From: Deltaproteobacteria bacterium
GTDB lineage: Bacteria; Desulfobacterota; Desulfobacteria; Desulfobacterales; QNYZ01
Assembly: GCA_003973265.1 (NCBI GenBank)
Contig: QNYZ01000060.1
Span: 1 to 64,000, forward strand
Reading direction: 5' to 3'
DNA length: 64,000 bases
Positions 30,386 to 39,869 of this stretch are shown here, one piece after another. Each line of letters begins with the position of its first letter. Position 1 is the stretch's first letter. The notes under the pieces were generated by a model that saw only the letters and a list, made by a program, of their open reading frames with translations, ran no database searches and was not told where the DNA came from. The position numbers were made by a program, and so were the translations under genes.

Positions 30386-31369
30386 TTACATCAGGATCTT
30401 GCCATACTTCTTTTTCTGGTTTTTCATTATTTTCAATTCCCGGTTACCGGAAATAACAATTTCCGGATCAAGAGAGAAATCAAGCTTTCGGTTTCGGCCC
30501 CGGTAGCGTACCGAATTGAGGATTAATTTCATTGTAGATAACCGCGCCAGGTGTTTATCGTCTGAGCGGATGATATACCAGGGTGATTTTTTGGTGTGGG
30601 TTTTTTTCAGCAGCATGTATTTTTTATTGGTGAATTCATCCCACAATTCCTGAGCCTGCAGATCGACCTCGGAAAGCTTCCACTGCCTGAGCGGATCATT
30701 CTTCCTTCGCTCAAAACGACGGGCCTGTTCTTTTTTACTGACCGAAAAATAGAGTTTAAGAAGAATCGTCCTGCCGGCGTCTTCTATAAAATTATTTTCG
30801 TAAATAACGACCTTTTTCATGAACCGCTTGTATTGTGCTGATGTGCAAAATCCCATGACCGGCTCGACCATAGCCCGGTTATACCAGCTGCGGTCAAACA
30901 AAACAATTTCACCGGCCTGGGGGAAATGCTCCACGTATCGTTTGATGTGCAGTTCTGTTTTCTGGCGTGCGCTGGGTTTTCCCAGGGCAACAACACGATA
31001 CCGTTTTTCGTTCATGTACCGGGTGATGCGTCGAATGGTACCGCCTTTTCCAGAGGCATCCCGGCCATCAAAGAGAATGATCATTTTTTTTTCGGTTTTT
31101 TCAAGATGTCGCTGCATCTTTATCAGTTCCGCCTGATACGGTGCGAGTTCTTCTTTATTATAAAATTTTTCAAGGGCGGCCTTGATTACTTCTTCTTTGT
31201 CTTTTTTCTTGAGAACCCGCAGTACTTTTTTAATCTGCTGACTGTAATCACCGGCCCGGTCTATTTTGGTCTCAATTTTATCGACCACTTCCCTTATCTG
31301 GGTCATGGCCCCGCCGCTTCTTTTTCCGGGATCTTCGTCAGGCTGTTTTTTTTCTGATCGTTTCATCAA
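30386..31369 (-). CDS. ppk2: Polyphosphate kinase 2 family protein (second copy)
   Basis: MIILFDGRDASGKGGTIRRITRYMNEKRYRVVALGKPS, IKRYVEHFPQAGEIVLFDRSWYNRAMVEPVMGF. Confidence 0.95.
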   Translation of the reverse strand: MMKRSEKKQPDEDPGKRSGGAMTQIREVVDKIETKIDRAGDYSQQIKKVLRVLKKKDKEEVIKAALEKFYNKEELAPYQAELIKMQRHLEKTEKKMIILFDGRDASGKGGTIRRITRYMNEKRYRVVALGKPSARQKTELHIKRYVEHFPQAGEIVLFDRSWYNRAMVEPVMGFCTSAQYKRFMKKVVIYENNFIEDAGRTILLKLYFSVSKKEQARRFERRKNDPLRQWKLSEVDLQAQELWDEFTNKKYMLLKKTHTKKSPWYIIRSDDKHLARLSTMKLILNSVRYRGRNRKLDFSLDPEIVISGNRELKIMKNQKKKYGKILM

Positions 31370-31437
31370 TGCCTCACAATGGTTTCGAACACGGCAATAG
31401 GTTCGGGACAGATCGTTTTACCTGCCGGTTTAAAGCC

Positions 31438-32010
31438 TTATGCTTTGGGTGCTTTCAATTTTGCCGAGAATGATTTGATTTCCCGGGTCAACTTTTTAAA
31501 CGTCTTTTTTTTCGGTTTTCTGGCACCGGTCTTTAACCGTTGTCTCAGCGCGTCAGACCTGTTGATGATTTTCTCCATTTCCTGGTCGGTGAGGAGCCCC
31601 TGTTTTTTTTCGATCTTCTTGATGCGTCTGATCGCTTTATTGGACTGTTTTTTAAAATCGATATACAGGGCAAGATATTTCTTTTTCCACAAAGGTTTCA
31701 GCTTTTCCCTGGCGCTGTTCAGGCGCCTTGTTAATTTTTTCAGCGATTTTTTTGTGTCTTGGGAAAGTCCGGCCGTCTTTTCCGTTGTTTGAACGGCCGG
31801 TTCCGGCGCGGCTGCTGTTTGCCGGGAATCCAGCGCCGCCAGCGCTTCTTTGATTCGGATAGCGTAATACCCGCCGATGGATTTAATCCTGGCCAGTTCC
31901 CGTACCGGCGTTTTCCGAAGCTGTTCAATGGTGGTGATACCGTTTTTATGAAGCTGTTTCAGACGCGCCGGGCCGATATGTTTAACTGAGGTGAGATCAT
32001 CTTTTTTCAT
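31438..32010 (-). CDS. Helix-hairpin-helix protein with Lys/Arg-rich C-terminal region
   Basis: LTSVKHIGPARLKQLHKNGITTIEQLRKTPVRELARIKSIGGYYAIRIKEAL then long basic helical tail. Confidence 0.8.
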   Translation of the reverse strand: MKKDDLTSVKHIGPARLKQLHKNGITTIEQLRKTPVRELARIKSIGGYYAIRIKEALAALDSRQTAAAPEPAVQTTEKTAGLSQDTKKSLKKLTRRLNSAREKLKPLWKKKYLALYIDFKKQSNKAIRRIKKIEKKQGLLTDQEMEKIINRSDALRQRLKTGARKPKKKTFKKLTREIKSFSAKLKAPKA

Positions 32011-32042
32011 TTTCTTTATCCTTCATGTGGATGTCAACCCGC

Positions 32043-32066
32043 CCTTTACTTTGCGCAAAGTAAAGG
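32043..32066. promoter_or_regulatory. 24-bp perfect palindrome
   Basis: CCTTTACTTTGCGCAAAGTAAAGG, self-complementary without spacer; between two minus-strand genes. Confidence 0.6.
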
Positions 32067-32175
32067 ACTGAAAAGTTGATCATTACCAAATCCTGTCATG
32101 GATGCCTGCCCGTACGCTGCCATACATGGAACGAAAACCACATCTGTCGATGGGGCCGGGTCCGATCACACGGCT

Positions 32176-32670
32176 CTATGCCGTTTTAAATATTTTAGCC
32201 GCCTGGTCGATGTCTTCCGGGCAGAAGACAAACAGGCATTTGGCGCCGGGCGCGGTAACCACAGACCCATAGACGTAACTGATATTCACGTCCGCCTCGC
32301 CGAATTTTTTAGCCAGCCTGGAAAGTTCGCCCGGTTTGTTTTCCAGCTCAACTGCGATAACCGGTGCCATATCAAAAATATAGTCGTTCCTGGAAAGAAT
32401 ATCGATGGTCTGATTGGTCATTCCATCGGCTGGCAGGAGGCGGATCAGGGCAAATTCGGCCGAGTCCTTGCGCATGGAATTATAGCTGGCCGCCGAGGCA
32501 ATCCGTTTGAGAGATTTTCCCCTGGCCTTGAAGAGCGCCTTGACATAGCTGGATGCATCCTGAATGGTTATCGCGTCGATGTTAATGTCTGCCGCAGCAA
32601 ACATTTCCGTCATTTTCCCCAGCTCGCCCGGCTGGTTTTTTAAAAACAGGGATATTTCAGTTCTAATCAT
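32176..32670 (-). CDS. Tandem ACT-domain protein
   Basis: MIRTEISLFLKNQPGELGKMTEMFAAADINIDAITIQD and VIAVELENKPGELSRLAKKFGEADVNISYVYG. Confidence 0.87.
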   Translation of the reverse strand: MIRTEISLFLKNQPGELGKMTEMFAAADINIDAITIQDASSYVKALFKARGKSLKRIASAASYNSMRKDSAEFALIRLLPADGMTNQTIDILSRNDYIFDMAPVIAVELENKPGELSRLAKKFGEADVNISYVYGSVVTAPGAKCLFVFCPEDIDQAAKIFKTA

Positions 32671-33022
32671 AAGGGCTCCTTGGATTGGCTTAACTGCATG
32701 GTAATCATTGCCAAAAAAATACGAAAAAGTCAAATGGTGGGATTTACCCGTAACGCATCCGGTGGACCCGTGAAGATCGGCTGGCGCTGTGTACTACCCG
32801 GCGCCGGCAAGATTTTCCCCTGCCCCGGTTTAAAGGTAAATTTCGTTCCATGATGATACCACAGCGGCCAAGCCGGCAAAAGATGCCTTTACAATTTACC
32901 GCTTTTACGCTAAAATGGAACCTAAGGGTTCATTAATCCTCACCATCTGTCGTATACCGGATCGGATGGGAGGCGCATGATGGATCTATTCACCCATCTT
33001 ATTTAATCAGGGAGGTAGATAA

Positions 33023-33853
33023 ATGAAAAAAGGTTTATTGACGGTATTTATTGCCATGGCGATAATTATCGGGGGGTTTTCCACGGCGGCAATGGCGAGC
33101 AGTATCGACCTGGCCAAAACGTCCACCCTCGAAGAAATTATCAAAAAGGGAGAAATCAGAATCGGTTTCGATGTGGGGTATGTCCCCTTTGAGATGTCGG
33201 ACAAGAAAGGCAATTTTATCGGTTTTGACATCGACATGGGTAAAATGATGGCCAAGGCGATGGGCGTCAAATTCGTGCCGGTCAATACCGCCTGGGACGG
33301 CATTATTCCCGCGCTGGTTACAGGTAAGCTCGATATCATTGTGGCCGGTATGACCATTACTCAGCAACGCAACCTGAAGGTCAATTTTGCCGATCCGTAC
33401 ATCATTGTCGGGCAGACCATCATCTTAAACGGTAAGCACAAAGATACCGTCAAGTCGTACAAAGACCTGAACAATGCCAAATATACCATTACTTCCAAAC
33501 TGGGAACCACGGGAGAACAATCCATTAAACGCCTGATGCCCAAGGCCAAATATAAATCGTTTGAAGACTCTACGGAAGCGGCGCTGGAAGTCGCTGCCGG
33601 AAGAGCCGATGCGTTTGTCTATGACCTTCCCACGGCAGCCGCCTTTTTCGCCAAGCAGGGCAAAAAAGCGAACCTGGTATTTCTCGACGAACCGTTTACC
33701 TTTGAGCCGCTGGCATTTGCCGTCCGCAAGGGCGATCCGGATTTCCTGAACTGGCTTAACAACTTTTTACGCCAGATTAAAAATGATGGCCGGTATGACA
33801 AGATGTATGACAAATGGCTGAGGGGTTCGGACTGGATGAAACTGGTTCAATAA
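33023..33853 (+). CDS. Amino-acid ABC transporter substrate-binding protein
   Basis: Signal peptide; IRIGFDVGYVPFEMSDKKGNFIGFDIDMGKMMAKAMGVKFVPVNTAWDGIIPAL. Confidence 0.95.
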   Translation: MKKGLLTVFIAMAIIIGGFSTAAMASSIDLAKTSTLEEIIKKGEIRIGFDVGYVPFEMSDKKGNFIGFDIDMGKMMAKAMGVKFVPVNTAWDGIIPALVTGKLDIIVAGMTITQQRNLKVNFADPYIIVGQTIILNGKHKDTVKSYKDLNNAKYTITSKLGTTGEQSIKRLMPKAKYKSFEDSTEAALEVAAGRADAFVYDLPTAAAFFAKQGKKANLVFLDEPFTFEPLAFAVRKGDPDFLNWLNNFLRQIKNDGRYDKMYDKWLRGSDWMKLVQ

Positions 33854-33879
33854 CCCGTATGGTTGATATCAACATACCA

Positions 33880-33917
33880 AAGCCGATGGGAGGATCAATG
33901 TACCCCATCGGCTTTTT
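33880..33917 (+). terminator. Rho-independent-type hairpin between binding protein and permease genes
   Basis: AAGCCGATGGG ... CCCATCGGCTTTTT, perfect 11-bp stem followed by T-rich tract. Confidence 0.8.
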
Positions 33918-33941
33918 ATTTTATCTCAATTGGGATCTGCC

Positions 33942-34937
33942 ATGAATGACCCGCTAAGTAAAAAAAAGTATAATCTCTGGCTGATGTTTTTCTTTGTTGC
34001 GATTTTCGGGATGGTTGGAAGTTTTGTCCTGGCGACTTCCAAGATTGACTATACCTGGCGCTGGTATCAGGTACCGACGTATTTCATTCATCACGAAACG
34101 GTGGAAATTACTTCGGAAGTCGAAGGCACGGTTGACCGGATTGAAACAAAGGGAAAAACAACGACCGTTTATATCAAAAGTGACGATGGAAGCGAGGTTG
34201 CCTATGACACTTCCAAAGGGAAAATTCAGGTAGACGAAGGGGATTTTATCTTTCCGGGCGATATACTGGCCACTTACAAAGAGTGGCGTCCCGGACTGTT
34301 GCTCCTCGGCCTGTTGATGACATTGAAAGTCAGCCTGTATGCCATTGCCATCGGTGTGGTTATCGGAATTGTCGGCGGCGTCGCCCGCATTTCCGCCAAC
34401 CCTGCCTTAAGCTGGTTTTCCTATACCTATGTCGAGCTGATCCGGGGAACCCCCCTGCTGGTTCAGATTTTCATCTGGTATTATATTGGGTCCACACTGG
34501 TTAACCAGATTCTTACCCGGTATAACCTGTTTGAGATTTCGGCTATCTGGTATGGCGTGATTGCGCTGGCCGTTTTTACGGGAGCCTATGTGACCGAAAT
34601 CGTCCGGTCCGGTATCCAGTCGATTAATCGCGGACAAAGTGAAGCAGGCCGGTCGCTGGGAATGACCCATTTCCAAACCCTGCGCCACATCATTTTACCC
34701 CAGGCGCTGCGACGTATTCTTCCGCCCCTGGCCGGGCAGTTCATCAGTTTGATCAAAGACTCCTCTCTGCTGGGCATCATCGCCATCCGGGAGCTGACCA
34801 AAGCCACCCGGGAAGCGGTTACCACCAGTTTCGCATCATTCGAATTGTTTTTTACCTGTGCATTTCTCTACCTGCTTTTGACGTTCACGCTTTCTTTGTT
34901 TGTACAATACCTGGAAAGGAGGATGGCAACCCAGTGA
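33942..34937 (+). CDS. Amino-acid ABC transporter permease with N-terminal insertion domain
   Basis: [79 protein letters not shown]. Confidence 0.94.
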   Translation: MNDPLSKKKYNLWLMFFFVAIFGMVGSFVLATSKIDYTWRWYQVPTYFIHHETVEITSEVEGTVDRIETKGKTTTVYIKSDDGSEVAYDTSKGKIQVDEGDFIFPGDILATYKEWRPGLLLLGLLMTLKVSLYAIAIGVVIGIVGGVARISANPALSWFSYTYVELIRGTPLLVQIFIWYYIGSTLVNQILTRYNLFEISAIWYGVIALAVFTGAYVTEIVRSGIQSINRGQSEAGRSLGMTHFQTLRHIILPQALRRILPPLAGQFISLIKDSSLLGIIAIRELTKATREAVTTSFASFELFFTCAFLYLLLTFTLSLFVQYLERRMATQ

Positions 34938-35665
34938 TTGATGTAAAAAATGTTTTTAAAACATTCCATGTTCCCCATGAAGTCAAGGCGCTGGTGGATG
35001 TGTCCTGCCGGATCGCTGCCAGCGAAGTGGTTGTCGTGTGTGGGCCGTCGGGGTCGGGCAAGAGTACCTTTTTAAGATGCCTGAACCGACTGGAAACAGC
35101 GGATTCGGGTAAAATCGTCATTGACGGGATCAATATTCTTGATCCTAAAACGAATATCAATCACCTCCGGGCCGAAGTGGGCATGGTGTTTCAATCCTTC
35201 AACCTGTTTCCCCACAAGACGGTCATCCAGAACGTCACCGTTGCCCAGACCGTGGTTCGCAAGCGCGCTAAACGTGAGGCTCACGAAAAAGCAATGTTTT
35301 TATTGGATAAGGTGGGAATCAGTGACAAGGTCAATGCGTATCCGGGCAACCTTTCCGGAGGTCAGCAGCAACGGGTGGCCATTGCACGTGCGCTGGCCAT
35401 GGAACCGAAAGTAATGCTTTTTGACGAACCCACATCCGCACTGGATCCTGAAATGATCGGGGAGGTGCTGGATGTCATGAAGACGCTGGCCAAAGAGGGA
35501 ATGACCATGGTCTGCGTCACCCATGAGATGGGCTTTGCCCGGGAGGTGGCCGATCGGGTAATTTTCATGGATGAGGGCGGTATTATCGAAGTCGGCTCGC
35601 CCGAGCATTTTTTCGCCAACCCGACACATGAGCGCACCAAGCTTTTTCTGAGTCAGATTCTTTAA
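34934..35665 (+). CDS. Amino-acid ABC transporter ATP-binding protein
   Basis: [62 protein letters not shown]. Confidence 0.97.
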   Translation: MIDVKNVFKTFHVPHEVKALVDVSCRIAASEVVVVCGPSGSGKSTFLRCLNRLETADSGKIVIDGINILDPKTNINHLRAEVGMVFQSFNLFPHKTVIQNVTVAQTVVRKRAKREAHEKAMFLLDKVGISDKVNAYPGNLSGGQQQRVAIARALAMEPKVMLFDEPTSALDPEMIGEVLDVMKTLAKEGMTMVCVTHEMGFAREVADRVIFMDEGGIIEVGSPEHFFANPTHERTKLFLSQIL

Positions 35666-35801
35666 ACAAATACCTGGAACAGGAGGATTCGGCTGGCCTG
35701 CCGGGAAGTTCGCATCGTTGAGGATTGACCTTCAATTCATGATCCGGTTTGGAGCGACATCGGGTTCGGGCCGGCAATAATCAAGCACAAGGAGGAGACA
35801 A

Positions 35802-37115
35802 ATGCGGAAAAAAATTAATTTTGGATTCAGCATGGTCATCTTAATCGTTGCAGCCGCCTTGATTTTTCCATGCCATGCGATGGCTGCCGGGGAAATCAAA
35901 ATCGGCGTCATCTATCCCCTCACCGGGGGTGCGGCCGCAGCCGGCCGGGAACTGAAGGCCGGGGCGGAACTGGCCGCCGAGATTGCCAACTCGGTGATGC
36001 CGGACATCGATATGACGATGGCTAAAAAAGCGGGGATTCAATCCCTGGGCGGCGCCAGGATCAAACTGATTTTCAAGGACCATGAGGGGAACCCCACCCT
36101 GGGAGCCGACCTGGCTAAAAAACTGATTCTCGACGATAAGGTCGATGGGATTCTGGGCTGCTATTTCAGCTCGGTGACCAAGACAGTCAGCGCCGTGGCC
36201 GAGCAGTACGGTATTCCCATGATTAATGGTTCGTCGACATCGCCGGGCCTTACCGAGCGCGGTCTCAAGTGGTTCTGGCGCACGACGCCCCATGATAAAT
36301 GGTTCACCAAAGATCTGTTTGAACTCCTCAAGGGGCTCAAGGAGGGCAAGGTAAAGGGGGTTCCCGCGGTTCCTGCCGGTGATTTGAAAAGCATCGCCTC
36401 GGCCTGTGAAAAGACCGAATGGGGCTCACATGTTTCGGGCCTGATCAAAGATTTGGCCCGGGAGTACGGCTACACCGTTAAAAAATCGCTGCTCTATGCG
36501 GCCAAATCGGCCGACTTGTCCAGCGAAGTACGATCGCTGAAAGCCGCGCGGCCCGACATCATGCTCTTTGCGTCGTATACGTCGGACGCCATTTTGATGG
36601 CTAAAACGATGAAAGCCCAGAAAATTACCGCCAAGATTATCTGGGGACAGGATGCCGGGTTTGAAAAACCCGAATTCCGCAAAACTCTTGGAAAAGATAT
36701 TGAAGGCATACTGACCCGGACCGTGTTTCTGCCCAAGGTGGTGGACTTAAAGCCGCTGGCCGGCCAGGTGAATAAACTCTACAAGGCCAAAACCGGCAAC
36801 GATCTGGGCGGCGCGTCGGCCCGGGCCTTTACCGGCCTGCAGACCTGGGTGCACATTCTGGAGAAGGCCGGTTCCACCAAGCCGGAAGATATCCAGAAAG
36901 TGGCCAATGCCATTGAAATTCCCGGTAAAGAGCTCGTTGTGCCCTGGGCCGGGATCAAGTTTGCCAATCCGGGCAACGAGATGGGCCAGAATATTCTCGG
37001 ATCGGGCCTGATCGGACAATACCAGGTGGGCCCGGATGGCAAGATCGGTCTGGAAATCGTCTATCCCTTTGACGTGGCCTCGGCCAACATGATCTATCCG
37101 TTTAAAGGGTATTGA
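35802..37115 (+). CDS. Branched-chain-type ABC transporter substrate-binding protein (LivJ-like)
   Basis: Signal peptide; IKIGVIYPLTGGAAAAGRELKAGAELAAEIAN, LGADLAKKLILDDKVDGILGCYFSSVT. Confidence 0.94.
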   Translation: MRKKINFGFSMVILIVAAALIFPCHAMAAGEIKIGVIYPLTGGAAAAGRELKAGAELAAEIANSVMPDIDMTMAKKAGIQSLGGARIKLIFKDHEGNPTLGADLAKKLILDDKVDGILGCYFSSVTKTVSAVAEQYGIPMINGSSTSPGLTERGLKWFWRTTPHDKWFTKDLFELLKGLKEGKVKGVPAVPAGDLKSIASACEKTEWGSHVSGLIKDLAREYGYTVKKSLLYAAKSADLSSEVRSLKAARPDIMLFASYTSDAILMAKTMKAQKITAKIIWGQDAGFEKPEFRKTLGKDIEGILTRTVFLPKVVDLKPLAGQVNKLYKAKTGNDLGGASARAFTGLQTWVHILEKAGSTKPEDIQKVANAIEIPGKELVVPWAGIKFANPGNEMGQNILGSGLIGQYQVGPDGKIGLEIVYPFDVASANMIYPFKGY

Positions 37116-37145
37116 TCCTTGCCGGGACGATTGACACAATGATTT

Positions 37146-37197
37146 CCCGCCGGGAGCCATGCAGGTGCTGCCGGCGGGGATTTCCCCCATTTTTTTT
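37146..37197 (+). terminator. Hairpin between LivJ-like and LivH-like genes
   Basis: CCCGCCGG ... CCGGCGGG (37146-37178), inner AGC/GCT, then a T8 run 12 nt downstream. Confidence 0.45.
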
Positions 37198-37213
37198 CTG
37201 ACAGGAGCAGTCA

Positions 37214-38128
37214 ATGGAAATCCTGCTGAGCTCGCTGGCTGCGGGATTGCTTATCGGCATGGCCCTGGCCCTGGTGGCACTGGGGCTGACTATTATTTTC
37301 GGTGTCATGGACATCGTCAATTTCGCCCATGGTGAGTTCCTCATGATCGGGATGTATACCGGCCTGTTTACTGCCCAGGCCACAGGGCTTGACCCGTTGT
37401 TTACGCTGCCCGTGGCCGCACTGGTCGGCTTTCTGCTGGGCGGGGTCTGCTACTACGGATTTATCCGGTTTCTTATACGGGGCCCCATGGTGGCTCAACT
37501 CCTGGGCACGTTCGGTCTGATGCTTTTTCTGCGCAATCTCGCACTTCTTATCTTCGGATCCGAGGATCGTGCCCTTCACCACGGCCTGCTCGTGGGGCGG
37601 AGCATCGATGTGGGGATGGGCGTGATCATTCCCGCCACCAAGCTGGCCGCGGCCGTTCTGGCGATCTTCTCCTTCTGGGCGGTCTGGATGCTGATGAACC
37701 GCACTCACGTCGGCAAAGCCCTGACAGCCACGGCCCTTAACCCCCAGGGTGCCCGCTACATGGGCATTCCCACAGAAAAGATGAATGCCCTGGCCTGGGG
37801 CATCGGCGGTGCCACTGTCACCATTGCCGGCGCACTGCTGGTCAACTTCTGGTCGGTCAACCCCTTCGTGGGGCTGCTCTTTACCATGATCGCATTCACC
37901 ATCGTGGCCCTGGGCGGGTTTGGCAGCGTGCGCGGTGCCTTTTTTGCCGCTCTGGTCGTGGGCCTGATCATGGAGTTCCCCGGGTTCTGGGATTTTTTCA
38001 GCTACACCTTTGACATCCAGTGGATGTACGATATCCCCATGACATCGTTTAAATATACCTGGGTCTACCTGGCCTATTTTATCATCATGGTCGCGCGGCC
38101 AAGGGGGCTGTTCGGATGGAAGCATTAA
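37214..38128 (+). CDS. Branched-chain-type ABC transporter permease (LivH-like)
   Basis: GLTIIFGVMDIVNFAHGEFLMIGMYTGLF, FTIVALGGFGSVRGAFFAALVVGLI. Confidence 0.95.
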   Translation: MEILLSSLAAGLLIGMALALVALGLTIIFGVMDIVNFAHGEFLMIGMYTGLFTAQATGLDPLFTLPVAALVGFLLGGVCYYGFIRFLIRGPMVAQLLGTFGLMLFLRNLALLIFGSEDRALHHGLLVGRSIDVGMGVIIPATKLAAAVLAIFSFWAVWMLMNRTHVGKALTATALNPQGARYMGIPTEKMNALAWGIGGATVTIAGALLVNFWSVNPFVGLLFTMIAFTIVALGGFGSVRGAFFAALVVGLIMEFPGFWDFFSYTFDIQWMYDIPMTSFKYTWVYLAYFIIMVARPRGLFGWKH

Positions 38129-39123
38129 GAAACGCCTTCGATTTTTCGGATTCTCCCCGCGTGGATCTGGTCATTGCCGCGATGGTGGCCGTGGCCCTGC
38201 TCCTCTTTCCGCTTTTTTCACCGTCTTCCTTTGCCATTGCCACCATAATCCAGTTCTTCATTTTTGCCCTCTACGGCATGGGGTGGAACACCATCGGCGG
38301 CTATGGGGGTCAGGTCGATCTGGGCAAGGCCCAATACGTCGGCATCGGTGCGTATACCACTGCCGTGATGCTGATTCGCTGGGATATCCCTTTCTGGGTC
38401 TCCATGCCCATCGGTATGTTTTTTTCCATCACATGGTCCTTTATCATCGGATATCCGCTCTTCCGTTTAAAGGGGCACTATTTTGCCATCGCCACCATTG
38501 CCACATCGCTGGTGCTCAAGGATTTATTTGAAATCTGGGATTTTGTCGGGGCCGCGCGGGGGCTGGAAATTTCGCCGATTAAATATTCCCCCCCCGATTT
38601 TCTCCGCCTGATCTTTAAGCAGGACATCTATTACTACTACGTGATTTTCGGTTTTTTCCTGCTGGGTATCCTGATTATTAACTGGTTTCGCAGGTCCCGG
38701 CTTGGTTTTCAGCTGCGGGCCATCAAGGATAACGAGGACGTGGCCCGGTCTCTGGGGATCAACGTCCATCTGTCCAAGGTCAAGACTTATGCCATTGCGA
38801 CGGCCTTTGTCAGCATGGTCGGCTCGTTTCATGCCTGCTATATCAAGAATATCGAGCCCGAAGACACGATGAGCCTGGATATTTCCATTCTCATCGCCCT
38901 GATGGCGATGCTGGGAGGCGCCGGATCGTTGTGGGGGCCCATCATCGGGGCCGGTGTATTGATCCCCCTCAAAAGTTATCTCAAGGAGTGGCTGGGCGCT
39001 CGGGGCGGCCTGGTCGGAATCGATCTGATCATATATGCCGCCATTATCATGGTAATTTCGGCCAGGGAACCCCGCGGCATATGGGGGATCGTCGAACGCG
39101 TGCGCCGCAGAAAGAGGCTATAA
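38116..39123 (+). CDS. Branched-chain-type ABC transporter permease (LivM-like)
   Basis: GGYGGQVDLGKAQYVGIGAYTTAVML, RRSRLGFQLRAIKDNEDVARSLGINV, GGAGSLWGPIIGAGVLIPL. Confidence 0.95.
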   Translation: MEALRNAFDFSDSPRVDLVIAAMVAVALLLFPLFSPSSFAIATIIQFFIFALYGMGWNTIGGYGGQVDLGKAQYVGIGAYTTAVMLIRWDIPFWVSMPIGMFFSITWSFIIGYPLFRLKGHYFAIATIATSLVLKDLFEIWDFVGAARGLEISPIKYSPPDFLRLIFKQDIYYYYVIFGFFLLGILIINWFRRSRLGFQLRAIKDNEDVARSLGINVHLSKVKTYAIATAFVSMVGSFHACYIKNIEPEDTMSLDISILIALMAMLGGAGSLWGPIIGAGVLIPLKSYLKEWLGARGGLVGIDLIIYAAIIMVISAREPRGIWGIVERVRRRKRL

Positions 39124-39869
39124 TGCCGATTCTTGACATACGTCACCTGGTAAAAGAATACGGGGGGCTCAGGGCCAACGATGACATCTCCTTTACCCTG
39201 GAGAAAGGTGAGCTGCTCGGCGTTATCGGCCCCAATGGCGCGGGAAAAACCACCTTGTTCAACTGCATTGCCGGACTACATCCGGTTACCTCGGGCCGGA
39301 TCTTCTTCGACGGGCAGGATGTCACGCTGAAACCGGCCCACGAGATGGCCCGCCTGGGGCTGGCCCGGACCTTTCAGGTCTATACCGCCGCCGGCGACCT
39401 GACCGTGGTGGAGAATATCATGGTGGGCTGTTTTCTGCGCACCCGCTCCCGTAAAGATGCCCGCCGCCGGGCCGACGGGATTCTGTATGACCTCAAGCTG
39501 TCCGATCATGCCGATACCCTGGTCAGCGAACTTCCCGTCCCTGCCCAGAAACAGGTGACCATGGCCACAGCCCTGGGTACGGCACCCCGGATGCTTTTGC
39601 TTGATGAAGTCGCCGCCGGTTTGAACCCCAGCGAGATTGATGATATCATGACCAGTATCCGGCACATCCACAACGAGATGGGTATTACCGTGATGCTTAT
39701 CGAACATGTCATGGAGCTGGTAATGAATGTGTGTGACCGGCTGGTGGTGCTCGACTACGGGCACAAGATCGCCGATGGCACCCCGGCCGACATCGCCGCC
39801 AATGCCGAGGTGATCAAGGCCTATCTCGGTGAGCGCTATGTCAAGGAACATGCAGGAGAATTATCCTGA
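39123..39869 (+). CDS. Branched-chain-type ABC transporter ATP-binding protein (LivG-like)
   Basis: GVIGPNGAGKTTLFNCIAGL, LLLDEVAAGLNPSEID, MLIEHVMELVMNVCDRLVVLDYG; start corrected from 38931. Confidence 0.95.
   Translation: MPILDIRHLVKEYGGLRANDDISFTLEKGELLGVIGPNGAGKTTLFNCIAGLHPVTSGRIFFDGQDVTLKPAHEMARLGLARTFQVYTAAGDLTVVENIMVGCFLRTRSRKDARRRADGILYDLKLSDHADTLVSELPVPAQKQVTMATALGTAPRMLLLDEVAAGLNPSEIDDIMTSIRHIHNEMGITVMLIEHVMELVMNVCDRLVVLDYGHKIADGTPADIAANAEVIKAYLGERYVKEHAGELS

Noticed and set aside
37211-38125. 304-aa minus-strand ORF exactly opposite livH
   Set aside because: His/Gln/Asp-rich antisense shadow of a clear permease gene; no family motifs
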